From: Candidatus Peribacteria bacterium
GTDB lineage: Bacteria > Patescibacteriota > Gracilibacteria > UBA1369 > 2-02-FULL-48-14
Direction of reading: 5' to 3'
Assembly: GCA_943357175.1 (NCBI GenBank)
Contig: CALRGE010000006.1
Span: forward strand, 1-64,000
Length of the DNA: 64,000 nucleotides
Position 1 is the first letter of the stretch; each line of letters opens with the position of its first letter. Under the pieces are notes generated by a model. The model worked only from the letters and a program-made list of their open reading frames with translations. It ran no database searches and was not told where the DNA came from. A program made the translations under genes and the position numbers. Of the stretch, positions 46,101-54,017 are shown one piece after another.

Positions 46101-46416
46101 TAATATGGTCGATTGAATTTTGCACCGCATTCATTTCTTTTTTCAAATCATCCCATTTTGTCATTCTATCTAGGTTTTCTTTATCACCTAAAATTCCGAG
46201 TCCTTTTACATCAGAAATCGTAGCTGATATTATATCCTTCAAATCAGGATTAGTCGTTGTATTTGACTGTAGTGCCTCCGCACTACGCATTTTCTCTAAA
46301 TCTACTACTACCTTGTTTTCTTCAGGTTGTTGAGGCGCAACTAAATACAAAAGCTTAGCTTCGCCTCCGAAGGGGTTTGAGTATTTATTTCGACAATGTA
46401 GTTTTTTATTTTTCAT
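43150..46416 (-). CDS. Large unknown protein, 1088 aa, helical
   Basis: This protein starts MKNKKLHCRNKYSNPFGGEA without signal peptide or membrane segment. The N-terminal ~450 residues are long charged helices (likely coiled coils). The C-terminal ~600 residues look globular, with HHHHVDAMEYEEMISYAIENG, GRAAGLSFNDLKALARIDAG, GMGNCTVSFVDYLDMM and a His-rich end. No family is recognised. It is the last gene of the minus-strand cluster (after a 153-bp structured gap) and its stop overlaps that of thrS. The position downstream of a VirB6-like protein suggests a part, or a substrate, of that machinery, but this is inference. Size and lack of known domains make it a priority for structure prediction. 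Confidence 0.72.
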   Translation of the reverse strand: MKNKKLHCRNKYSNPFGGEAKLLYLVAPQQPEENKVVVDLEKMRSAEALQSNTTTNPDLKDIISATISDVKGLGILGDKENLDRMTKWDDLKKEMNAVQNSIDHIKHYKDNLQANAKFLKQVDFVVRANMILQEIEKLESYAKSNKLGRITLDQPVGTIPNADEFESALDPATRNAIHIRARDDINVILENIITDFEKQKTVFETEMKEILLQEFKSIIDSERKFWVDDDSMKKLVTSRSYKSHVDAIEEYAKQVEEFTNDPTKISNIELMKMKEIFDVDLTGRRKNLIALSSKKEKINLDALLLRAKELKKDLTDGHGKISELFGPIETECDSLLLELASAESLLDSKKTEIPEDEFKKMKANIETGREKIKKNRQIKEEALNVLNNNSYLSESLKQSSELPSGLVDQIEFVRKIPDPVKQTQYANLLDEAITHAETQLKFDAFDTLYKKELPETKKQIHDFVNQFSLPRGKSGGKKLYFVSWYDLTRGYEMIKTWTESKMHRRSDETIGRVGEKVIPHLLPFNLTKTLGAEFADKVHEAEHHEVGRLEKLLEPHDIFHIRHKLATETHSPDQLKAVIEVLCKKGAMRWDDVNVLKLLNKFQTHIIFDTTNPENEFKDQTKFYGRLREATSIIWTPDDFRKWQSGNTSAYESAKGSFKSVCNERAETDKGLSGFLKDMLKEVRTKGHHHHVDAMEYEEMISYAIENGKMSPEKYAYYLLQGVDCGLLDRKRPSELNSNDSNKYPGIELWGRAAGLSFNDLKALARIDAGSFEPGIAYKHHFMAEVMHKESVRQRLEKTVSQGNTLDHDDFVRYAAHLQDKTLESALTKSANGGYRLPQTGMGNCTVSFVDYLDMMAHSYKDIPHKEKELARFITIVLDFDTITKGRKYQNLGDKYFRWGSTGADTAKARAAGDLIYRGKGFEKSPREYMKILRELLQDVDKPFFDFIYKTPVPDGDEVQKFVKELKANHPGDIFGNMQDPKDYDSLLDASGEYFQYLIKTKPSLVDALLQRVKVSQKATSQQAVDDFNEADSIAKKRRLLQEGRNGKNIDVEMHHLDPNFHPHFDNGEYHGVLPEWDEDAGWDKGHH

Positions 46417-46442
46417 AGATGTCTTAGTTCTTAGAGAGAGAG

Positions 46443-46531
46443 GAGTAGCTCAGCTTCCTGAGCGGACTCTTCCCTGACAACCACTTGCGTGATCCGGAAC
46501 CTTTTCACATCTACTTGTCTTTTCGATGTGA
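46443..46531 (-). promoter_or_regulatory. Structured intercistronic region with two hairpins
   Basis: GAGT-A-GCTCAG pairs with CTGAGC-GG-ACTC around a CTTC loop (46443-46469). A second stem pairs TCACATC (46505-46511) with GATGTGA (46525-46531). The gap of 153 bp lies between the VirB6-like and 1088-aa genes and holds no ORF. It may be a processing site, a 5' UTR structure or a weak terminator. Confidence 0.4.
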
Positions 46532-46569
46532 AGTATATCATGTTTTTTTTATTTGTAAAGTTTGTATTT

Positions 46570-48819
46570 TTATGGAGGACCTCCGGTTGGACCTGTAGGC
46601 GGAGTTGCCGGTGGTGTAGGTGCTGTAGGCGGAACTGGCGCAGGTGGTGGAGTTGTTGGTGGAGGAGTAGGCACTACTGGTGCCGGAGTTGGAGCAGGGC
46701 CCACATTTAACGTAAGGTCATCTAAATTAAGTTTCGTTGCATCAGGATGCGCCGTCATATAGGCGTCGATATGAGTCTTTTTTAATTTCCCCAGTACATG
46801 GTCTAGAGATTTGCCACTAGGGTTTTCAATTTCAGTTATTGCGCTAGGTATTTTTAGTGCTGCAAGATTTGCCGTTGTCTCAGGAGAGAATGCCTTCCTT
46901 ACGTCATTACTAATAGTTAGATTATTTAATTTTGGCTTAGGTGTTTCAGTAGATGTGCCGGTTGTTGTGGTGTCAGAGCCTGCTACTGGAGCTTTTGGTG
47001 CTGCAGGTTTTCCACCTTTATCAAAAACTTCATCAGATATGCCTAATTTTGCATATTTACTTCCATAAACTTCTTTTTGTAAGGCAATCATTTTAGCAGG
47101 ATCATCCTTTGCCGCCGTCAATTTCGCCATTAAAGTTGTTATATCTGCCCCACCAAATCGTGTAATCGCAGCCTCAAGTGATGCCTTTTGTTGAGTTTTT
47201 TCTGCAGTAGTGATCGACGGATCTTTGTATGATTTGCCAGTTTCAATAACTGATTTTATCTGATCAAGAGTCGCGTTCGGCATATGGCTAGCCAGATTTG
47301 TATAATCAATAGGTTCAGCAAATAACTTGCCAAAGGCACTATTAGTAAACATCTCACGGGTTTGACGGTTTTCCATATCTGTAAAGCCTTGCTGAGCCAT
47401 TGTTGCCATACCACTTAGGTTATTCCAAGAGAAACCAGGCATTTTAGATTTACGATCATCACCCAAAACAGGACCTAATGGAGCATATTTCACAGAACCA
47501 AGAATTGCTGAGCCTGCGCTTTCAGTCATGCCCTGTAATTTGTCTGCCATGCCTTTTGCTAAAGTACCATCTGCTGCCCAGAATATTCCCTTCCAAACAA
47601 TCATAACGCTCATGATTGCAATCAAGAGCCTTTGTAGATCTGCTATACCAGTAATTAAAAGTGAACCACTTAAATTATTAACAGTTGTTTTTGAAACAAG
47701 ACTATCTATGTTCGATCCAATTGCGCCATACATGGCATCCATCATCATGTAACCGACAGTTAAAACTATTCCTAATTTAATTGGTGCTAAGAGATGTTTA
47801 ATAACCTGCTCACTCGCATCTCCTGCTCCACCCGCGGAGGCTTTGAGTTCCGGTACCACATAAAAGAGTACGGCAACCGGCGAGAAGGCCAATGCAACCC
47901 AAAGTACGGCAATTCTGGAAACTAAAAGCATGGCTAATACTATGTATGAAATTGCATACACAACGAACATTATTACTGAGAACATTGTGTTAACTGCTAA
48001 GTCACCAATTGTTGTAATATTTATGTCTGAATATTTAAAGCCTGTCAGCTTACCCATGTTGATTGCAATAATTAGGCCAACGTTACTGGAACTTAATTTA
48101 GAGAAAAATCTTGATGCAACTGCATCATCGAGAGTGCCTATATAGTTACCACTCGTGTCGTCTTTTTCACAAAACCATCCTGCAACAACATATGCATCAG
48201 GATCTTTTTCTATATCATCACTTGTAATGGTTGCTCCTCCTTCTTTTGTACAAAGATTTGTACCCAATTCTTTTTGAGTTTCAGCAAAATCAAAAGCATC
48301 TGCATTGTCATCATCAGATTGTGTAATTTCAGGAAGTGCAAAAACTGCATTCGTGGCTATGTTTGAAATATCCAGCACAATTTTACCTCCAAGGAATGTG
48401 AAATTAACAAGAATTAATCCGATTATAAGTTTTGGTAGGCCGGTTTTTAAAGCGAAATTTCCTTCTTTCGCGTAACCGGACACATTATAAAATGCCATTA
48501 CTAAAAGTACTAAAACGAAGGCAATATTTACTAAGTTTCTAACCTGCTGCCAAATACTTAGTAGCCTTTCCTCCATTCCAGGTCCGATTATAAGATCGTT
48601 ATTCATTAAATCACCAAGCATCAAAAGAATTGGCCAAAGTGCCATATTGAGTAACTTGATCATCAATACTGCCGCAGCTAATAATGCTTTTTCAACAACA
48701 GCTCCTGTATCTTCTGCAGCATATGCTGTATCAGGTAAGAAAAGCATAAGCGTGAAGAGAAGCACTATGTGGCCTTTTTTTTGGAAGAATGAATTGAGAT
48801 GTTTCAAAAATGTTTTCAT
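46570..48819 (-). CDS. VirB6/TrbL-like polytopic membrane protein
   Basis: This 749-aa protein has a signal peptide (cleavage near AYA at 34) and about seven transmembrane helices (~46-68, 95-115, 128-150, 275-300, 303-324, 341-361, 390-412). Next comes a soluble region (~415-660) and a Pro-rich tail (PTPPPTTPPPAPVPP, ending GGPP). The helix 275-324 block with SYIVLAMLLVSRIAVLWVAL and AFSPVAVLFYVVPEL resembles the central segment of VirB6/TrbL, the inner-membrane component of type IV secretion systems. A Cys pair near 190/217 is in an extracytoplasmic loop. It is part of the tight cluster 52031-46570. No VirB4 or VirB11 is in the window, so a full secretion system is not shown. Confidence 0.55.
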   Translation of the reverse strand: MKTFLKHLNSFFQKKGHIVLLFTLMLFLPDTAYAAEDTGAVVEKALLAAAVLMIKLLNMALWPILLMLGDLMNNDLIIGPGMEERLLSIWQQVRNLVNIAFVLVLLVMAFYNVSGYAKEGNFALKTGLPKLIIGLILVNFTFLGGKIVLDISNIATNAVFALPEITQSDDDNADAFDFAETQKELGTNLCTKEGGATITSDDIEKDPDAYVVAGWFCEKDDTSGNYIGTLDDAVASRFFSKLSSSNVGLIIAINMGKLTGFKYSDINITTIGDLAVNTMFSVIMFVVYAISYIVLAMLLVSRIAVLWVALAFSPVAVLFYVVPELKASAGGAGDASEQVIKHLLAPIKLGIVLTVGYMMMDAMYGAIGSNIDSLVSKTTVNNLSGSLLITGIADLQRLLIAIMSVMIVWKGIFWAADGTLAKGMADKLQGMTESAGSAILGSVKYAPLGPVLGDDRKSKMPGFSWNNLSGMATMAQQGFTDMENRQTREMFTNSAFGKLFAEPIDYTNLASHMPNATLDQIKSVIETGKSYKDPSITTAEKTQQKASLEAAITRFGGADITTLMAKLTAAKDDPAKMIALQKEVYGSKYAKLGISDEVFDKGGKPAAPKAPVAGSDTTTTGTSTETPKPKLNNLTISNDVRKAFSPETTANLAALKIPSAITEIENPSGKSLDHVLGKLKKTHIDAYMTAHPDATKLNLDDLTLNVGPAPTPAPVVPTPPPTTPPPAPVPPTAPTPPATPPTGPTGGPP

Positions 48820-48821
48820 TT

Positions 48822-50006
48822 TTATGTTAAAATGGTAGCTGCTGCTGTTGTTAAGCCGACTGTTGCAGCAACACTTGCCGCGACTGCAGTGCCGATGCCA
48901 ATTCCAACTCCGGCTGCCTGTTTTGTTTCTGGGCTGTATCCTGATTGTTTTTTATTTTGTGTATTTAATTGAGCTGTATTTTGTTGTCCCCAATTTTGTG
49001 AACCATCTTTTTGCTTTTGTTCATCTTGAGGTTTTTTCTCATTATTTTTCTTAGAGTTTTCAAATCTTTGCTTGGCATCCCTAACATGTTGCGCCCCTGA
49101 TGCAGATTGTTGTTGTGCATTTGAAGCCGCTCCTGCAAAATTGGCAAGATTAATTAAAGATGCTGCTTTTGCAGCGTCGAATGCTTTCAGCGCTTGGCTT
49201 TCCTTATGCGCCCCTTCATGATCAAGTCCATTTGAATTATTCAAACTTGAAACACCTGCTCCCATCATTACTTGTTTTTGCTTAGAGTCATGCATTCCAA
49301 TCATCGCTGCCCCTAGTTCTTCATGACTCATTGGCCTCAAAGTTGGATCAATTTCAGGCTGACCATATTTTTCTGCAAGTTGTGTTTCTGGAATATTTTT
49401 TGCAGTACCTTCTTTATTCACAAAAACGTAATTCATCGGTTTGTCGAATTTTTGTGTGGTGTCAATCAACACATTGTAATCAACTAATCTTGGAGTTTTA
49501 ACCTCAAGATGAATCGTGTTATTTTGAATAAAGCCTTTTTGAACGAGGTAATTTTGAGATGTTAAATTGTTTGCGGCATGAAGTAGAACCTGCTCGTTCA
49601 TAAGCTCATGCACATCTGTTGTTGATGTTCTTAAAGTTGGTGAAAGGAACTGAAGATTTTCACCTTTTGTCGTTGCAAGATCTTCCGGTTTTACTAATTT
49701 ATTAAAAGTTTTTCCACCATCTGTACTTGCAAGAACAACCTTTCCTTGAGATATAAGTTTTTTATTTTTTTGATCTACTAGTGTGTCACCCGGAACAAGA
49801 CTTGTTTCAATTTTTTTGACTTCAGTATCCAGAAAATCTGCAAAAGAAACTGCTTGTTCGTGTGGCGAAAGATGTGTGAGACCAGGATACGCAGTTTGCC
49901 ATTTGGCATACATATCTTTGTAGCCGGCAGGCAATTCCCTCACTTCACCGCGACTTAGCGGCTTCAAGTAATCTTCTATGAATTGATTTTGGCTTTCGAG
50001 TAACAT
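48822..50006 (-). CDS. Unknown protein with C-terminal membrane anchor, 394 aa
   Basis: This protein begins MLLESQNQFIEDYLKPLSRG. The N-terminal ~180 residues look globular, with VPGDTLVDQKNKKLISQGK and TTDVHELMNEQVLLHAANN. A long Gln/Asn/Lys-rich low-complexity region (~255-355) is followed by a Gly/Ala-rich transmembrane helix (GVGIGIGTAVAASVAATVG) at the extreme C-terminus. No family is recognised. It starts two bases after the end of the 489-aa gene and ends two bases before the VirB6-like gene, so it is within one operon. A tail anchor would place the globular part in the cytoplasm or outside, depending on orientation. Confidence 0.7.
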   Translation of the reverse strand: MLLESQNQFIEDYLKPLSRGEVRELPAGYKDMYAKWQTAYPGLTHLSPHEQAVSFADFLDTEVKKIETSLVPGDTLVDQKNKKLISQGKVVLASTDGGKTFNKLVKPEDLATTKGENLQFLSPTLRTSTTDVHELMNEQVLLHAANNLTSQNYLVQKGFIQNNTIHLEVKTPRLVDYNVLIDTTQKFDKPMNYVFVNKEGTAKNIPETQLAEKYGQPEIDPTLRPMSHEELGAAMIGMHDSKQKQVMMGAGVSSLNNSNGLDHEGAHKESQALKAFDAAKAASLINLANFAGAASNAQQQSASGAQHVRDAKQRFENSKKNNEKKPQDEQKQKDGSQNWGQQNTAQLNTQNKKQSGYSPETKQAAGVGIGIGTAVAASVAATVGLTTAAATILT

Positions 50007-50008
50007 GT

Positions 50009-51478
50009 TTAAGTTTTAGCAGGTAGATTATCTTTGAATTGTGCAAATGCTTTAGGTGCTTGTTCTTCTATAAAACGTTTCTGTAATTCTGCTTTCGTTA
50101 GACTTAGTCCAATTTCATCATCGGCAAATGCCGCATAAGTGATAGCTAAATTATTTTCGAAAAATTCTTTTGACGTTCGTTTTTCACTTGCCGATAATGA
50201 GTCATAATTTTTCCCGCAAACTGACTCTATAGTTATTTCTTGATTTAATGATCGAAGCTTTTGAATCTGCTCAGCATTTCTGTAATAAAATTCTGCAAAT
50301 GCCGGGTTGTTATTAAAAAGATCAGCCATATTTTTATTTTTTAATTCAATTTTTGCGTCTTCATCAAGAGATTTGTCTTTTGTTAGTCGATTTAGGAAAG
50401 TAGAAATTGCTCCTTTCCCAAAACCACCAGACATATGTTCTGCCACAGCACCTGTTACTGCTGCACCACCCAAGAATGCCACGTTCGTACCTAATCCTGC
50501 GACCTCACCAAAAAATTCTTTAAATTCACGCTTCCATAAATGTGAAATATCTACATTGTATAAGAAATTTCCGGCCATTGTTCCAATACCCCAAATTTGA
50601 CCGACTTTACCAATCAAGTAAGTCTGAGGGTTTAAATATTTCCCGGCATAGTTTTGAGAATAATTTCTTTCATAAATTTCAGCTGCTGAATCTTGAATTT
50701 TCTTAAGATTACTCTGATAAAGACGCATTCCATCACTATCAATTTGGCCTAAAGCTGCTGCTTTATTTTCCTCACTAACATTAGTTGCAAGATTTAAAAG
50801 AGATATTCCGTCAGAAACTGTAATGTAATTTGTTGCAACAAGTTTAATCAAAAGTTTGTGATAAAGTTCATCGCCTTTCATGCCTTCAATAACTTGCATT
50901 CTCTGTTCAGAATTCAACTCTGAAAGTATTACAAATCCGACATATTTATGAGATTCACTAGCGGCTTCATGTGGATCAACCTGGCCAAGAGTTGATAGCA
51001 CTTTCAATTCAATTCTCAGTTGTGACAATTCATTTGGTTCTAAACTTTTATTTCCTCTAAGTTTTCTTAGCATTTCAAGCCATTCGGGTGAAACTTTTTC
51101 AGCCTCATCTTTTTCAGTAAGTCTAAAAAGTCCTAATGTATTATTTAGTGACTCAAAATCTTCTCCTCCAACTTCAACAACAATTGCAAGTCTCTTGATC
51201 AGAGTCGCCATTTTCTCATTATAATCTTCCATTAATTCGGCCCTTTGAACTGCAGTAATTTCAGAATTCTGTCTCTCAAGAATAGCTTTTGCTTCCTGAT
51301 AAACTTCATCTTTAGAAATTTTACTTAAATCAGATACCATTGCTTGACCTCTTTCTTTACTCGAAATATCTAAATCAATATCTGAAAGTGTAGAATCAAT
51401 TTCATCCAAAGTTTCTTGTTTCTTATCTTCAATATTGACCTTCAATATCTCCGTTTGTGTGTTTTTATTTTCAGTCAT
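50009..51478 (-). CDS. Unknown protein, 489 aa, with one hydrophobic Gly/Ala segment
   Basis: The sequence begins MTENKNTQTEILKVNIEDKK and is mostly charged and helical. A Gly/Ala-rich segment (GLGTNVAFLGGAAVTGAVAE, ~340-360) is the only likely membrane stretch. The C-terminal part (~370-489) is helical with Asn/Lys/Glu. There is no signal peptide and no family is recognised. It starts one base after the stop of the 183-aa gene and ends two bases before the 394-aa gene. The context points to a secretion or envelope apparatus of this lineage. Confidence 0.7.
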   Translation of the reverse strand: MTENKNTQTEILKVNIEDKKQETLDEIDSTLSDIDLDISSKERGQAMVSDLSKISKDEVYQEAKAILERQNSEITAVQRAELMEDYNEKMATLIKRLAIVVEVGGEDFESLNNTLGLFRLTEKDEAEKVSPEWLEMLRKLRGNKSLEPNELSQLRIELKVLSTLGQVDPHEAASESHKYVGFVILSELNSEQRMQVIEGMKGDELYHKLLIKLVATNYITVSDGISLLNLATNVSEENKAAALGQIDSDGMRLYQSNLKKIQDSAAEIYERNYSQNYAGKYLNPQTYLIGKVGQIWGIGTMAGNFLYNVDISHLWKREFKEFFGEVAGLGTNVAFLGGAAVTGAVAEHMSGGFGKGAISTFLNRLTKDKSLDEDAKIELKNKNMADLFNNNPAFAEFYYRNAEQIQKLRSLNQEITIESVCGKNYDSLSASEKRTSKEFFENNLAITYAAFADDEIGLSLTKAELQKRFIEEQAPKAFAQFKDNLPAKT

Positions 51479-51479
51479 T

Positions 51480-52031
51480 TTATGCGAGTTTTAAGACACG
51501 AACTAAAGTTTCAACGAAGGGTTCTTTTTTGCCTTCAAGTTCACTGATTTGGGTGATCAAGAAGTTTCTAAGAAGCACAGGATCAACATTCATCATGTGG
51601 ATTGTAATTTCAGGGCTGATTCTGTTGTTTGTTAAAATATGCAATTCATTTACGTGTGGAGGGTGATGTAAAATCCAGAATTTTTTGATTTCGCTGTAAG
51701 GAAATTTACGTATGCCGAATTTGATTCCATAAGGTGAAATAATGACTTCTTTCATCTCCGGATGTTTTCTTTGTTCTAGTAAAATTACGATTGGTAGTAC
51801 AGCAAAAACAAGCGCCATCGTGATGGAATTTGAGTAATATGCGTAGCCCAAAAGTGCCAAATCAATCACTCCAGCAATGAAAAACCAGAGCCAAGTTCTT
51901 GGATATCTAATGAATTCAGGCGTATGCCATGAAATTAGCGCCTTATTGAATTGATTGTCGACTGAGGGTTGATTTTGGCTTGATACAGCCAATTTATCAC
52001 CATCAATATTTTTGTTTTTATTCGTAGCCAT
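51480..52031 (-). CDS. Two-helix membrane protein, 183 aa
   Basis: This is the first gene of the cluster ending at 46570. It has a short N-terminal tail (MATNKNKNIDGDKLAVSS...), two transmembrane helices (WLWFFIAGVIDLALLGYAYY, ~46-65, and ITMALVFAVLPIVILLEQ, ~69-86) and a cytoplasmic domain of ~90 residues. That domain has a beta-rich PH-like look (EVIISPYGIKFGIRKFPYSEIKKFW) with a final helix. Similar small membrane proteins precede VirB6/TrbL-like genes in related genomes (from memory, not checked). It follows the rpsR terminator region at 52101, with no promoter recognised. Confidence 0.7.
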   Translation of the reverse strand: MATNKNKNIDGDKLAVSSQNQPSVDNQFNKALISWHTPEFIRYPRTWLWFFIAGVIDLALLGYAYYSNSITMALVFAVLPIVILLEQRKHPEMKEVIISPYGIKFGIRKFPYSEIKKFWILHHPPHVNELHILTNNRISPEITIHMMNVDPVLLRNFLITQISELEGKKEPFVETLVRVLKLA

Positions 52032-52100
52032 ACGATTTTTGTTTTTTTATCTGATCAGTATAGCAAATTTCAGGCTTTTTAGCAAGCAAGCAGACCGCTT

Positions 52101-52127
52101 AAAAAGACCCCGCGTATTGCGAGGTCT
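52101..52127 (-). terminator. Rho-independent terminator of the rpsF-ssb-rpsR operon
   Basis: On the minus strand AGACCTCGC pairs with GCGGGGTCT around AATAC (one GU pair), followed by TTTTT. It lies 18 bp after the REP-like element that follows rpsR. Confidence 0.85.
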
Positions 52128-52144
52128 TAATGGTGTTTTAGAGT

Positions 52145-52182
52145 GCGCGCCGTTTGGCGCTAATGCTCACGTCTACGCGTGA
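52145..52182 (-). repeat. REP-like element, copy 2 (after rpsR)
   Basis: Minus strand: TCACGCGTAGACGTGA, then GCATTAG, then GCGCC-AAAC-GGCGC. It follows directly the rpsR stop. Confidence 0.7.
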
Positions 52183-52185
52183 CTA

Positions 52186-52404
52186 CTAATACTTGCTTGT
52201 GTAAGGCAACATTGCCATTTCACGTGCCAATTTGATGGCATGTGCAAGCTGTTTCTGCTGTTTTAGAGAAATTCCTGTGTAGTAACGAGGAACGATTCTT
52301 CCGAAAGTCGATAGGTAAGCTCTTAAAATCTTAAGATCTTTGTAATCTATGAAAGTCGGAAGTTCCGGCCTTTGAGTTTTCTGTTCTTTAACTTTTTTTG
52401 TCAT
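52186..52404 (-). CDS. rpsR: 30S ribosomal protein S18
   Basis: This is a 72-aa S18 with the typical IDYKDLKILRAYLSTFGRIV and PRYYTGISLKQQKQLAHAIK blocks and a short N-terminal tail (MTKKVKEQKTQRPELP). It has no zinc-binding cysteines, so it is the C-minus form. S18 binds with S6 on the platform of the 30S subunit. It is the last gene of the rpsF-ssb-rpsR operon, with REP-like elements on both sides and the terminator at 52101-52127. Confidence 0.96.
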   Translation of the reverse strand: MTKKVKEQKTQRPELPTFIDYKDLKILRAYLSTFGRIVPRYYTGISLKQQKQLAHAIKLAREMAMLPYTSKY

Positions 52405-52422
52405 GTGAATTTATTAGTTAGT

Positions 52423-52459
52423 GCGCGCCGTTCGGCGCTAATGCTCACGCTATGCGTGA
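52423..52459 (-). repeat. REP-like element, copy 3 (ssb-rpsR)
   Basis: Minus strand: TCACGCATAGCGTGA, then GCATTAG, then GCGCC-GAAC-GGCGC. It starts four bases after the ssb stop codon and ends about 20 bases before the rpsR start. Confidence 0.7.
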
Positions 52460-52462
52460 CTA

Positions 52463-52930
52463 TTAAAACATGTTGTCATCGTCGATAGCCGCTGAGGCGA
52501 TACCTCCGGAAATTGGTGCAGCTGGTGCCGCGTTGTCATCCATCATTGGAGCTGCTGCATCGTGTTCAGATGGAGCATAATCGATATCTTTTTCATCACC
52601 ACGTTTTTCAAGCATAATCATATCTTGAAGAACAACTTCTGTTCGGAATCTCTTTGTTCCGTCTTCCATGTCCCAGCTTCGAGTTTTTAGGTAGCCTTCA
52701 ACATAAACTAGCATTCCTTTTCGAAGGTATTGTTTGCAGATTTCAGCTAGTCTTGCCCAAGCCACACATTCGTGGAATTCGGCAGAACTTCTTCTTTCGC
52801 TACCACTTGTCATCCACTGACGGTTTGTTGCCAAGCCGAAAGTTGTAATTGATTGACCACTTGTCGTGGTTTTCATTTCAGGGTCTCTGGTCAGATTTCC
52901 GACCAAGATAACTTTGTTTACACTTCTCAT
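52463..52930 (-). CDS. ssb: Single-stranded DNA-binding protein
   Basis: SSB protects single-stranded DNA and recruits repair factors through its C-terminal tip. The 155-aa protein has the OB fold (MRSVNKVILVGNLTRDPEMK, TTFGLATNRQW, FHECVAWARLAEICKQYLRK, YVEGYLKTRSW, FRTEVVLQDM) at residues 1-110, a Pro/Ala/Asp-rich linker, and a tip AIDDDNMF. The tip keeps the acid residues and the final Phe but has Asn-Met in place of the usual Ile-Pro. It lies between rpsF and rpsR, the conserved bacterial order. Confidence 0.96.
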   Translation of the reverse strand: MRSVNKVILVGNLTRDPEMKTTTSGQSITTFGLATNRQWMTSGSERRSSAEFHECVAWARLAEICKQYLRKGMLVYVEGYLKTRSWDMEDGTKRFRTEVVLQDMIMLEKRGDEKDIDYAPSEHDAAAPMMDDNAAPAAPISGGIASAAIDDDNMF

Positions 52931-52948
52931 ATCAGGTTAGTGTTAGGA

Positions 52949-53443
52949 TTAAATATCAATGTCGGCATCATTTACAATTGCCGAAAGTTTTTCATCTAAT
53001 TTCTCATCTTTTTGTTCTACTACTTGTGCAGCAGGTTTTACTGCCTTAACATCAGCTCGCTTTCGAGTTGTTACTTTTTTGCTCAATTCTTCAGCCTGTC
53101 TTGACTGAAGTTTTCTTGGAGTTCTATCTTCAACAGTATCGAACTTCTCAAGTTTGTAACCGTCTGCAACCTTAATCAAAAGATATCTTAGTAGACCGGC
53201 CTGAATTCTGAAATCTTTGTGGACTGCAGGAATTCCTTCAGGTTCACCTTCGAAGTTAATAACCACGTAGTAACCTGTTGCGTGAGTTGAAATTTTGTAA
53301 GCTAAATCTCGCTTACCCCATGTGTCTTCAGCAAAAATCTCGCAGGAGTTTTCCTTGAGAGTTTCCTTGATTTCACCCATGGTCTTTTCGATCTCTTTGT
53401 CCGTCAACTTCGGACTAAGAATCAACATTAATTCATATTTCAT
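52949..53443 (-). CDS. rpsF: 30S ribosomal protein S6
   Basis: S6 pairs with S18 on the 30S platform. The 164-aa protein has the standard fold (MKYELMLILSPKLTDKEIEK, DTWGKRDLAYKISTHATGYY, FRIQAGLLRYLLIKV; residues 1-100) and a long charged C-terminal extension (about 60 residues, rich in Lys, Glu and Ala, ending NDADIDI). It is the first gene of the rpsF-ssb-rpsR operon. The 76-bp region upstream may hold a leader with a CCCCGC motif, but I could not confirm the S6:S18 autoregulatory structure. Confidence 0.95.
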   Translation of the reverse strand: MKYELMLILSPKLTDKEIEKTMGEIKETLKENSCEIFAEDTWGKRDLAYKISTHATGYYVVINFEGEPEGIPAVHKDFRIQAGLLRYLLIKVADGYKLEKFDTVEDRTPRKLQSRQAEELSKKVTTRKRADVKAVKPAAQVVEQKDEKLDEKLSAIVNDADIDI

Positions 53444-53519
53444 ATCTGTTTGGATTAATCCTTCAAGACTCTAATTGGTCGAGAAAGACAGATAAAAGCG
53501 GGGTGAGATTAACATTAGT

Positions 53520-54017
53520 TTAGCGCTCGTGCAAGCTGATTTTTCTCAGTAAATTGCTAGTATCTTTTCCGAATTCTTTGTCATATGGGTCGCAATAATA
53601 AACTTTATCATAAATTTGTCCGGCATTCCTGCGGAGTTTTTTATCGTAAGTTAAAAGATGGGCATCAAAAGCAAGTGCAGTGGATAGTATTAGATAATCT
53701 GATGTCTTGAAGCCTTTCAATTTTTCTTGCGGATATTTTTTGAAAAGTCGAAATGCGCTAGTTTCAGATAAAGTGACATTGAAAATTTGATCCTGGAAAA
53801 GTGCATTCCAAAGAATATTTTTAATTTCATCTTGATCAAAATTTAACTGATTTAATTTAAAAATAGTTTCGAAAAAAACAATTGAGGGAATAAGAATTCT
53901 TGCTTCATTTTTAAGATTAGAAATTGCCTCATTAATAAAAACAGACTGTCTATAAAAAGGCTCACCCTCGTATACAGATGAAATTAGAAACGAACTATCT
54001 GTTAATATAATCTTCAT
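53520..54017 (-). CDS. PIN-domain toxin, VapC-like
   Basis: The frame opens at an ATG at 54053, but the ATG at 54017 gives MKIILTDSSFL, the normal PIN start (165 aa), and reduces the overlap with the antitoxin to 23 bp. Active-site acids are the Asp in ILTDSSF, the Glu in SIVFFETIFK, the Asp in FKTSDYLILS and the Asp in LLTYDKKL. This is therefore a likely RNase toxin. It follows a tiny antitoxin gene with a leaderless-type promoter. The C-terminal ~40 residues (VYYCDPYDKEFGKDTSNLL) exceed the domain. Confidence 0.82.
   Translation of the reverse strand: MKIILTDSSFLISSVYEGEPFYRQSVFINEAISNLKNEARILIPSIVFFETIFKLNQLNFDQDEIKNILWNALFQDQIFNVTLSETSAFRLFKKYPQEKLKGFKTSDYLILSTALAFDAHLLTYDKKLRRNAGQIYDKVYYCDPYDKEFGKDTSNLLRKISLHER

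Noticed and set aside
46441..46515. tRNA-like string GGAGTAGCTCAGC...CTGAGCGG
   Set aside because: The D-arm-like hairpin is present, but no anticodon stem, T-arm motif (GGTTCRANNCC) or acceptor pairing follows on either strand.
46489..46762. Plus-strand Gly-rich and Trp/Arg-rich ORFs
   Set aside because: They are shadows of the Pro-rich tail codons of the VirB6-like gene on the opposite strand.
53444..53519. S6:S18 autoregulatory leader upstream of rpsF
   Set aside because: A CCCCGC motif is present, but I could not build the known stem with its CCG bulge with confidence.
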